From Sulfurimonas sp. (GTDB taxonomy: Bacteria > Campylobacterota > Campylobacteria > Campylobacterales > Sulfurimonadaceae): DNA of 5,911 bases. The translations under genes and the position numbers were made by a program. The first letter of the stretch is position 1; every line of letters starts with the position of its first letter. Below are positions 1-5,792 of this stretch, piece after piece. Where the stretch lies: positions 1-5,911 of the forward strand of contig JAFLJV010000200.1 of the NCBI GenBank assembly GCA_022712845.1. Direction: 5' to 3'. Below the pieces are notes generated by a model. It did no database searches. It was not told the origin of the DNA and was given only the letters and a program-made list of their open reading frames with translations.

Positions 1-510
1 GCAAAAATGATGGCACAAAAATTATCACCTTTTTCTATATATGAAAGACTAAAACAAACTTCTAAAATATCCAAAGATAAACTATATAAATCTTTTGAGA
101 GCTTAAGTTCAAAAAATTATATACATCAACTTCAAAAAATAAACCATCCAAAAGCCACTAAAAAAATATACTTATGTGATACATCACTAAGGTTAGCATT
201 TACAAAAGATAGACATTTTGGCAGACGCTTTGAAAATATGATATATTTAGAACTACTAAAATCAGGCAAAGAGTGTTTTTATGATGATGGCATTGATTTT
301 TATATCCCAAAAAATGATGAAGTAATCCTTGGGATGCCATTTGCTGATGAGAGAGTTTTATTTAAAAAAATGGAAGCTATTGAAGCATTTATATTTACCT
401 ACCAAGTTAAAAAAGTGAGTGCTATCACTATGAGCAGAGAAGAAACTATATCCCACCCACTTTCACAAGTTGAGATGATACCTTTTGATATTTGGGCTAT
501 TGGGGATTAA
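1..510 (+). CDS. C-terminal part of a probable AAA-family ATP-binding protein (DUF4143/DUF234-like C-terminus), 5' end outside the window
   Basis: The reading frame is open to the left edge (codons before the first Met at 7 are Ala-Lys) and no ribosome site is visible, so this is most likely the 3' end of a longer gene. Numbering from that Met, residues 6-45 look like a winged-helix segment (SPFSIYERL, ISKDKLYKSFESL). A conserved strand with KKIYLCDTSLR follows (53-62), then GRRFENMIYLELL (72-84) and GIDFYIP (95-101). This order matches the C-terminal half of prokaryotic AAA ATPases whose tail carries a PD-(D/E)XK nuclease-like fold. The Walker A/B domain would lie upstream and is not visible. 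E76 and D97 fit the first two nuclease-like motif positions. The expected Q/E-x-K element after D97 is not clear; the aligned place reads ILGMPF (107-112), suggesting a non-catalytic domain. The cellular role of this family is not firmly known. The assignment is by pattern only. Confidence 0.6.
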   Translation, partial: AKMMAQKLSPFSIYERLKQTSKISKDKLYKSFESLSSKNYIHQLQKINHPKATKKIYLCDTSLRLAFTKDRHFGRRFENMIYLELLKSGKECFYDDGIDFYIPKNDEVILGMPFADERVLFKKMEAIEAFIFTYQVKKVSAITMSREETISHPLSQVEMIPFDIWAIGD

Positions 511-523
511 AGACTTTTTACAC

Positions 524-547
524 TATAATTCATAATATCAATATAAT
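524..547 (+). promoter_or_regulatory. Tandem candidate -10 boxes for the OmpA-like/rnhB unit
   Basis: Two perfect TATAAT hexamers lie at 524-529 and 542-547, exactly 18 bp apart, in the 60-bp gap after the upstream stop. The first would start transcription near 536, leaving a leader of about 35 nt that contains the AGGA ribosome site at 557-560 (10 nt before the ATG at 571). The second would leave a very short leader. The only -35-like hexamer for the first box is TTGGGG at 500-505 (18-bp spacer), which is poor. Weak -35 boxes are usual for sigma-70 promoters in Campylobacterota. In DNA this A+T-rich, TATAAT also occurs by chance, so confidence is moderate. Confidence 0.45.
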
Positions 548-570
548 TAGTTATTTAGGAATAAAAACTC

Positions 571-1035
571 ATGAAGACAATTATATCTTTCATACTATTA
601 CTAACTATTACTTTAAATGCTGATAATGAAATAACAGGCTCTCAAGACATATGTGCAAATACAAATAAAGCATTTAGTCTTGATGGTTTTAGTTGTCCTA
701 ATGTTGGAGAATTAAAACTTTACTTTTCTACAAACTCTTATACAGTTACAAAAAAATCTTTTAAACATGTGAAAGTTTTTGCAAGGTTTTTGCAAAATAA
801 TCCTTGGTACTCTGTTGATATAATTGGTCATACAGACAATATAGAAGATTATGAGTATAACCTTAAACTTTCTAAAAATCGTGCAAATAGTGTTAAAAAA
901 GCATTAATTAAGTGTGGCATTGATGCTTTTAGGATTTATACTCAAGGAAAAAGTTTTTTAGAACCTGCAGCTACAAATAAAAATACAGAAGGTCGTACAT
1001 ATAACCGCCGTGTAGAAATTGAACTTTTAGAATGA
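571..1035 (+). CDS. Small periplasmic OmpA-like (OmpA C-terminal domain) peptidoglycan-binding protein
   Basis: The 154-aa protein begins with a clear Sec signal peptide: MK, a hydrophobic core at about 4-15, and a probable signal peptidase I site after LNA (residue 17). No lipobox cysteine is present, so it is probably a soluble periplasmic protein rather than a Pal-type lipoprotein. From about residue 49 it is an OmpA C-terminal domain: LYFSTNS, then DIIGHTDN, NLKLSKNRANSVKKAL, and NTEGRTYNRRVEI. D89 (GHTD) and R104 (LSKNR) are 15 residues apart, the same spacing as the Asp/Arg pair that binds diaminopimelate in Acinetobacter OmpA (D271/R286), so peptidoglycan binding is well supported. No beta-barrel or membrane anchor is present. 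C28 and C42 lie in the short pre-domain stretch and could form a disulfide. The ATG at 571 is chosen because AGGA lies 10 nt upstream and the signal peptide starts exactly there. The stop overlaps the start of rnhB. The specific role (wall anchoring, or a partner of an envelope complex) cannot be read from the sequence. Confidence 0.9.
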   Translation: MKTIISFILLLTITLNADNEITGSQDICANTNKAFSLDGFSCPNVGELKLYFSTNSYTVTKKSFKHVKVFARFLQNNPWYSVDIIGHTDNIEDYEYNLKLSKNRANSVKKALIKCGIDAFRIYTQGKSFLEPAATNKNTEGRTYNRRVEIELLE

Positions 1036-1583
1036 ATAAACTCTGTGGAATAGATGAAGCTGGTCGTGGACCTATTGCTGGTGATTTGGTTATGGCTGGA
1101 TGTATTTTAAACTCACATATTTATGGCTTGAATGATTCTAAAAAGCTAAGTGAAAAAAAAAGAGAGAGTCTTTTTGAGTTGATTGTAAAAAACTCCACCT
1201 ACCATGTAGTAAAATTTACCCCTAAAGAGATAGATGACGATGGGATATCTATTTGTTTAAAAAGAGGACTTATAGAGATTATGGATACTCTTTCTTGTGA
1301 TGAGTATCTTTTTGATGGAAATTCTAATTTCGGAGTTGCTGGATTACCAACTATGATAAAAGCTGATGGTAAAGTTGCAGAAGTTAGTGCTGCTTCTATT
1401 CTTGCTAAGGTTACACATGATAGAGATATTTTAAAAGAAGCAGAATTATATCCTGAGTATCAATTTGAAAAACATAAAGGGTATGGAACTGCTCTCCATG
1501 TTGAGATGATAAAAAAACATGGGTATTGTGAGATTCATAGAAAAAGCTATAAAATAAAAGCATTAGAAAAAACATTATTTTAA
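1032..1583 (+). CDS. rnhB: Ribonuclease HII
   Basis: RNase HII is a cytoplasmic enzyme that cuts the RNA strand of RNA-DNA hybrids and removes single misincorporated ribonucleotides from DNA. The 183-aa protein opens with GIDEAGRGPIAG (6-17), which holds catalytic D8 and E9 and the GRG motif (11-13) that reads the RNA-DNA junction. SKKLS is at 36-40. FDGN (94-97) supplies the third carboxylate, D95. KADGKVAEVSAASILAKV (110-127) supplies the fourth, D113, 18 residues on. HKGYGT (148-153) carries the conserved junction tyrosine Y151. All key residues are present and the length is normal for a short bacterial RNase HII. The start ATG overlaps the upstream stop (ATGA). There is no strong Shine-Dalgarno before it, so translation is probably coupled to the OmpA-like gene. 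Confidence 0.97.
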   Translation: MNKLCGIDEAGRGPIAGDLVMAGCILNSHIYGLNDSKKLSEKKRESLFELIVKNSTYHVVKFTPKEIDDDGISICLKRGLIEIMDTLSCDEYLFDGNSNFGVAGLPTMIKADGKVAEVSAASILAKVTHDRDILKEAELYPEYQFEKHKGYGTALHVEMIKKHGYCEIHRKSYKIKALEKTLF

Positions 1584-1627
1584 AATCTTATAATTATGGT
1601 TGAATTCCAAAAAAAACACTTAACACA
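1584..1627. other. 44-bp convergent intergenic gap without a recognisable terminator
   Basis: The rnhB stop and the FIST-GGDEF-EAL stop face each other here. The gap contains an A8 run at 1609-1616 (a U8 run for the minus-strand transcript), but no stem of useful stability precedes it on either strand. Confidence 0.6.
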
Positions 1628-4084
1628 CTATTCTAAAAGTTTTAAAAATTCATCTTCTGGGACTGGTTTTGAATAAAAATATCCTTGAGCAATAATATTA
1701 TCTTCTTTAAGTAAAAAATCAACTTGTTCTTGTGTCTCTATTCCCTCTGCAACTATATCAAACTCTAACGCCTTAGCCATTGCGATAATCGTTTTTGTAA
1801 TAGTTACATCATTTTTATCATTTGGAATATCCATAATAAAAGAGCGATCAATTTTTAAAATATTTATAGGCATTCTTTTTAAATAACTTAAAGATGAATA
1901 GCCAGTACCAAAATCGTCAATACTTAAAAGCACACCAAGTTTATTTAAAGAGATTAAAATATTCATAATATCTGCGTCTTCGTTCATACTCAAAGATTCT
2001 GTTATCTCCATCTCTAAAGAACTTGCTTCAACACTATACTTCTTTAATTTCTGAAAAACAGTATCTAATAGCTTATCGTTAAACTGTTTAGGAGATATAT
2101 TTACAGCAATCTTTTTTAATTTTTGTGTTGTAGATTTAAACTCTAATGCCATATCTAAAACTAACTCTCCGATAGGTATGATTAAGTTAGAATTTTCCGA
2201 AATCTCTATAAATGAATCTGGAAAAAGTAAGCCATGCGTTGGATGATTCCATCTAAGGAGAGCTTCTGCTGAAACAATCTCATTAGTTTTCATGTTATAT
2301 TGAGGTTGATAATGCAGTACAAATTCTTTATTTTTAATTGCTTCCCTTAATTCTCTTTCAATTTTATAATCATTTTTTGCCTTAGTACCCATACTATTGT
2401 CATATATAGTATATTTATTTTTACCAGAATTTTTAGAGTAATACATTGCAATATCTGCTTGTTTAATTAACTCATGTATATCTGAGTTCTCTGCTGAGTA
2501 AAATGTAATACCTACACTAGAGTTAAGGTAGTATTTTCTACTCTCAATCTCCATCTCACTATTTATAATTTTCATAATATTGAAAGCTAAGCTAGAAGCT
2601 TGATCCGCATCTTTAGATATCACAACAAACTCATCTCCACCAAAACGAAAAATCATAGATGAATCATCTAGTTTAGCATCCAATGTCTTAGCAATATGTT
2701 TTAATATCTTATCTCCGATATAATGCCCAGCTGTCTCGTTAATCTTTTTAAAATCATCCAAGTCTATGAAAAAAATGGCACCTTGTAAACCATTTATATT
2801 TGCCGTATGTAAGTTGTACTCTAAAGTATCAGTAAAATAGTTTTTATTTGGAAGTCCTGTTAATTCATCATAAAAAGCAAGTTCACTTAACTCTTTTGAA
2901 CGTACATTTATAAAATTAAATAGTCCATCAGACACTAAACCTAAGTTTTTTCTATGTGGTATTTCTATGGCTTTTGGTTTAGTAACTTTTTTATCAGTAT
3001 TTTTTTCTTTTAATGCTACAACAGTTGAGCTAAAGTTTAATAAATTGTGTTCATTGCCTGTATAAAATTCTCCCAGTGTAAACATACCAACTGTTGGTGC
3101 TATAGAATTTAATACTTTAACTTCATACTCCACAAAGTCATGAGGTAAAAACGTTCTTCTGCCTACACAGTAATAATTTAAAATAACTTCTGGATTTTTT
3201 TGAATTAAATTATGGTTCATCTTATTTTGATGAAGAACTTTTTTTGGATCTCCATAACCTATATAAACACTATCCCCAACTTTAACATTTCCAGAAACTA
3301 TAAAATTTTCACCATCAAGTGCTAAAATCCCACGTGCAATTAAATCAGACTTTCTTTTAATAATTAAAGGAAAAGATGAACCAACACCAGGTAAAGCTTC
3401 AACAATTTTTTTACCAAGATATTTTTTAAATAATTCAAGAGGCGTAAAAGTATCAATTTGCATTACACAATTTGCATCTGCTTTAGTTATCGTAAACATT
3501 TTTCCAATTGCATCCCAACCAAAAGAATTATCTATGTACACATCCAATGTATCAGAATTTAGTGATGCCATTACCGCACCATTTTCAATGATGTTGTTTG
3601 ATTCTATAACAAATGTATCACTAAAAGTTGGGGTTGCTGCCACCCCTCCAGATATTGGAATATTTGGATATTTTTCATAAATTTCATCTAAAAATAGCTC
3701 TCCATTTATGCTACTAGCATCACTAAAGGAGATTAGGAGTTTTGTATTTTTTTCCATAACATTATCAGCTAATGATGTAGCAGTATTATTTGTTTGTGTT
3801 TTTATAAAAGAGGTCAAAATTGTTGTAGAGTCAAATGATAAAATACTAATAACTATTTGCTCATTGCTCAAAATTTCATCATTACAAATAGCCTCATCAC
3901 TTGATGAACCAATGATTTTTGCTAGTGGAGCTAGTTTTACTAACTCATCTAAGACATCCTGTAAGTAGTTTGTGTCCATTGTTGCTGCAATAACTTGAAT
4001 AAGTATATTTTGTGAATTTACAGAGATGAAGTTTTCTTTGGTAGGCATAGATTTATTTTTTAAAATGATATTATTAATTAACAT
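1628..4084 (-). CDS. FIST sensor-GGDEF-EAL cyclic-di-GMP signalling protein
   Basis: This 818-aa protein has no signal peptide or membrane segment and should be cytoplasmic. The FIST sensory region (N and C parts) spans about 25-360, with IIGSSSDEAI (57-66), ISGGVAATPTF (144-154), YYCVGRRTFL (304-313) and VGMFTLGEFYTG (332-343). A short linker leads to GGDEF at about 400-562: DELTGLPN, DLDDFKKIN with metal- and base-binding D441 and N449, D458 in the GHxxGD-type segment, and FRFGGDEF (480-486). The RxxD inhibitory I-site is absent; that place reads DDSS (473-476). The EAL domain (about 575-818) has EALLRW (607-612), N662, E693 and E696 (EITES), D723-D724 (DDFGTGYSS), K744 (LKIDRS), E780 (VAEGIE) and Q800 (QGYFYSKP). 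Residue spacing matches active phosphodiesterases such as RocR. Both synthesis and breakdown of c-di-GMP are therefore chemically possible. The ATG at 4084 has AAGG 8 nt upstream (4096-4093); the alternative Met13 has no ribosome site. The FIST ligand is not shown by the sequence. The gene is 50 bp downstream of moeA on the same strand. Confidence 0.95.
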   Translation of the reverse strand: MLINNIILKNKSMPTKENFISVNSQNILIQVIAATMDTNYLQDVLDELVKLAPLAKIIGSSSDEAICNDEILSNEQIVISILSFDSTTILTSFIKTQTNNTATSLADNVMEKNTKLLISFSDASSINGELFLDEIYEKYPNIPISGGVAATPTFSDTFVIESNNIIENGAVMASLNSDTLDVYIDNSFGWDAIGKMFTITKADANCVMQIDTFTPLELFKKYLGKKIVEALPGVGSSFPLIIKRKSDLIARGILALDGENFIVSGNVKVGDSVYIGYGDPKKVLHQNKMNHNLIQKNPEVILNYYCVGRRTFLPHDFVEYEVKVLNSIAPTVGMFTLGEFYTGNEHNLLNFSSTVVALKEKNTDKKVTKPKAIEIPHRKNLGLVSDGLFNFINVRSKELSELAFYDELTGLPNKNYFTDTLEYNLHTANINGLQGAIFFIDLDDFKKINETAGHYIGDKILKHIAKTLDAKLDDSSMIFRFGGDEFVVISKDADQASSLAFNIMKIINSEMEIESRKYYLNSSVGITFYSAENSDIHELIKQADIAMYYSKNSGKNKYTIYDNSMGTKAKNDYKIERELREAIKNKEFVLHYQPQYNMKTNEIVSAEALLRWNHPTHGLLFPDSFIEISENSNLIIPIGELVLDMALEFKSTTQKLKKIAVNISPKQFNDKLLDTVFQKLKKYSVEASSLEMEITESLSMNEDADIMNILISLNKLGVLLSIDDFGTGYSSLSYLKRMPINILKIDRSFIMDIPNDKNDVTITKTIIAMAKALEFDIVAEGIETQEQVDFLLKEDNIIAQGYFYSKPVPEDEFLKLLE

Positions 4085-4088
4085 TATC

Positions 4089-4115
4089 TATACCTTATAT
4101 TAAACTTATACCTTA
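4089..4115. repeat. 9-bp direct repeat TATACCTTA with 18-bp period, upstream of the FIST-GGDEF-EAL gene
   Basis: TATACCTTA occurs at 4089-4097 and again at 4107-4115, start to start 18 bp. On the coding (minus) strand it reads TAAGGTATA twice. The copy nearest the gene contains the AAGG ribosome site, so one copy has an independent reason to exist. The second copy overlaps the left arm of the inverted repeat. It may be a paired regulator site or chance. Confidence 0.3.
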
Positions 4116-4135
4116 AAAGATTATCTTTAAAGTAT
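4108..4135. repeat. Imperfect inverted repeat in the moeA / FIST-GGDEF-EAL gap
   Basis: On the plus strand, ATACCTTAAAAGAT (4108-4121) is mirrored by ATCTTTAAAGTAT (4123-4135). The reverse complement of the right arm is ATACTTTAAAGAT, which differs from the left arm by one substitution and one extra A. In the minus-strand transcript this could fold into an A-U-rich stem of about 12 pairs with a UAA loop, one G-U pair and one bulge, beginning at the last base of the moeA stop. No U-tract follows it, so it is a poor intrinsic terminator. As DNA it could be an operator, because it covers the candidate -10 box at 4125-4120. The A+T richness makes a chance origin possible. Confidence 0.4.
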
Positions 4136-4148
4136 TAAAAATTCTCCA
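4120..4148 (-). promoter_or_regulatory. Candidate sigma-70 promoter for the FIST-GGDEF-EAL gene
   Basis: Read on the minus strand, TGGAGA (4148-4143; 4 of 6 to TTGACA) is followed after 17 bp by GATAAT (4125-4120; 5 of 6 to TATAAT). Transcription would begin near 4113, giving a leader of about 28 nt before the ATG at 4084 with AAGG at 4096-4093. The -35 element lies inside the end of moeA. If real, the gene can be transcribed apart from moaD-moaE-moeA. Such matches are common in A+T-rich DNA. Confidence 0.35.
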
Positions 4149-5346
4149 ATAAAATTACATTTACAAATGTATCTTCTTCTAAATCACTATCTTCTTGTCC
4201 TGTAATCATTAAAGCACTATTGTCTAACATATTTGTAAGTATTGCAGAGCTTCCAACTTTTTTACCATCAAAATTTACAAAATACTCTCCATCTTTTACA
4301 ACTATATTACAAGCTGTAAATTCAGTAAGTTTACTTCTTTTTGTAAAATCCTCACTCAGCTTTGCTTCTACAGTTTTGTATGCACATTTACGACCTAACA
4401 TTTTTGCTATAAGAGGAAGTACATAAAGAATGGATGTAACAGTTGAAGAGTACGCAAAGCCTGGAAGTGCTAAGACAAATTTATCTGATTTTTGAGCAAC
4501 TAAAATATGTTTACCAGGTTTGATTGCTACACCTTTGTAAACTACCTCTGCACCAAGGCGTGGAACTATATCTTTTACAAAATCATAATCTCCAACACTC
4601 ACTCCACCAGTACTAACTAAAATATCTGCACATGATAGAGCATTCTCAAAAGTATGCATAATAGAGTCTCTATCATCTCCAACTGTTCCTAGTTGAACAA
4701 CTTCAGCTCCAGCTTGCTCAAAAAGAGCTGCAAGTGTATAGTTATTTGAACTTCTGATTTGTGATGGGTTGTCACTGTTTACACCAAGGTCTAAGATTTC
4801 ACTACCTGTTGAGATAACTGCAACGCGAGGTCTAAGTGCAACTTTTACCATCACTTTATTTAAGCCAGCCATCACCCCAATCTGAGCAAAACCTATCTTT
4901 GTACCTTTTTTTATAAGTACTTCACCAGCTCTATACCCCTCACCAATTGGACGAATAGATGAGCCAAGAAGAACCATTTCATCTACAGTTATGCAACCAT
5001 CATTTACACTAACATTTTCTATTTGAATTAAAGTATCTGCCCCACGTGGCATCATTGAACCTGTAAAGGTTTTAATACACTCTCCAGTTGATACTGCTCT
5101 AGTTTCTTCTTGTCCTGCTGGATTATCTCCAAGTATTTTTATACTTTTTTCACCTAAGTCAGAATAAATAACCGCATATCCATCCATAGAAGCTGTAGGA
5201 AATTGAGGGTCATTAAACTCTGCAACAATATCTTCAAATAAAACTCTTCCAAGTGAGGAGCTTAATGCAATATTTTCATATCTATTAGAGTTCACTTGAA
5301 GTAAATCTAACATATCTTGACTTGTTTCATAAGATAGTAGTTTCAT
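4135..5346 (-). CDS. moeA: Molybdopterin molybdenumtransferase MoeA
   Basis: MoeA inserts molybdate into adenylylated molybdopterin, the last common step of molybdenum cofactor synthesis, in the cytoplasm. The 403-aa protein is full length for the family and shows the motifs in order: MDGYAV (54-59, D55), TFTGSMMPRGAD (93-104), RPIGEGYRAGEVLIKKG (132-148), RPRVAVISTGSE (172-183, E183), GTVGDD (220-225), STGGVSVGDYDFV (245-257), KGVAIKPGKH (271-280, K276 and K279), LPGFAYSSTVT (294-304), and a C-terminal beta-barrel domain from about 320. E. coli has LPGNPVSA at the active-site loop. Here the first Pro (P295) is kept, but the second position is A298. The ATG at 5346 overlaps the moaE stop (ATGA), and AGGAG at 5358-5354 lies 7 nt upstream inside the end of moaE, a strong start signal. 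It is coupled to moaE in one transcript. Assignment as MoeA is firm; many genomes carry two MoeA paralogues, and which one this is cannot be told. Confidence 0.97.
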   Translation of the reverse strand: MKLLSYETSQDMLDLLQVNSNRYENIALSSSLGRVLFEDIVAEFNDPQFPTASMDGYAVIYSDLGEKSIKILGDNPAGQEETRAVSTGECIKTFTGSMMPRGADTLIQIENVSVNDGCITVDEMVLLGSSIRPIGEGYRAGEVLIKKGTKIGFAQIGVMAGLNKVMVKVALRPRVAVISTGSEILDLGVNSDNPSQIRSSNNYTLAALFEQAGAEVVQLGTVGDDRDSIMHTFENALSCADILVSTGGVSVGDYDFVKDIVPRLGAEVVYKGVAIKPGKHILVAQKSDKFVLALPGFAYSSTVTSILYVLPLIAKMLGRKCAYKTVEAKLSEDFTKRSKLTEFTACNIVVKDGEYFVNFDGKKVGSSAILTNMLDNSALMITGQEDSDLEEDTFVNVILLENF

Positions 5347-5789
5347 TTTTTATCTCCTAAAATTCCACTTCCTTTTATCGCTGTTGAGCGATCAAGTGCA
5401 TAAATGCGTTTGCCATCTTTTAAGTCATACTTCCAAATAGGGGCAGATGCTTTAAAATCTTCAACAAACTCATCTATAAATTCTAATGCTACTCTTCTTT
5501 TTGGTGAAAAGACGGCTGCAATATAAGATGACTCATGGAGCATAACATCTCCACGTGAATGAGCCATTTTAACGACTGCCCCACTTTTTTTGGCTTTTTC
5601 TTGCCAAGCTTTAAACCAAGACTCAAGTATTGGCTCATACAAATCAAAACTAAGCCCATCAATTTCATCTTCACTTCTTACAGTTCCAACAAATGGGATA
5701 TAAGCTCCATAGTTACTTTTCTCTTCTTGCTCGTACCAATCTTTTAAGATTTCTGGTACATTTAAAGCTCCTTCATATAAATAAAGCAC
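5343..5789 (-). CDS. moaE: Molybdopterin synthase catalytic subunit MoaE
   Basis: MoaE is the large subunit of molybdopterin synthase. With thiocarboxylated MoaD it converts cyclic pyranopterin monophosphate (precursor Z) into molybdopterin. The 148-aa length is normal. Motifs: GAYIPFVGTVR (28-38, with R38 corresponding to the conserved arginine of E. coli R39), LSFDLYEP (46-53), AHSRGDVMLHESSYIAAV (76-93), SPKRRVALEFIDEFVEDFK (95-113), and APIWKYDLKDGKR (116-128). K120 and K127 match the spacing of the catalytic E. coli lysines K119 and K126. The H-S-R-G-D-V segment replaces the H-R-x-G-x-L of most MoaE proteins, a form I associate with Campylobacterota. The start is GTG at 5789-5787. The codon just before it in frame is TAG, so no longer form is possible, and a GGAGGA site lies 7 nt upstream. 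It sits between moaD and moeA in a coupled operon. Confidence 0.96.
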   Translation of the reverse strand: MLYLYEGALNVPEILKDWYEQEEKSNYGAYIPFVGTVRSEDEIDGLSFDLYEPILESWFKAWQEKAKKSGAVVKMAHSRGDVMLHESSYIAAVFSPKRRVALEFIDEFVEDFKASAPIWKYDLKDGKRIYALDRSTAIKGSGILGDKK

Positions 5790-5792
5790 CTA

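Noticed and set aside
7..12. The Met codons at 7-12 as the true start of the first gene
   Set aside because: The frame is open to the window edge, no Shine-Dalgarno is visible, and the protein matches only the C-terminal part of its family.
1600..1630. A8/U8 run as an intrinsic terminator for the minus-strand operon
   Set aside because: No stable stem precedes the run on the minus strand; the sequence before it is not self-complementary.
3708..3968. 86-codon open frame on the plus strand inside the FIST-coding region
   Set aside because: It is antisense to a well-supported FIST domain, has no ribosome site, and its protein resembles nothing I know; it is a shadow frame.
4046..4048. Met13 as the start of the FIST-GGDEF-EAL protein
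   Set aside because: No ribosome site precedes it, whereas the upstream ATG at 4084 has AAGG at a normal distance.
4220..4426. 68-codon plus-strand open frame inside moeA
   Set aside because: Antisense to conserved MoeA coding sequence, without a start signal; shadow frame.
5489..5747. Two short open frames (minus 5489-5674, plus 5559-5747) inside moaE
   Set aside because: Both lie within the conserved MoaE frame and have no start signals or recognisable sequence.
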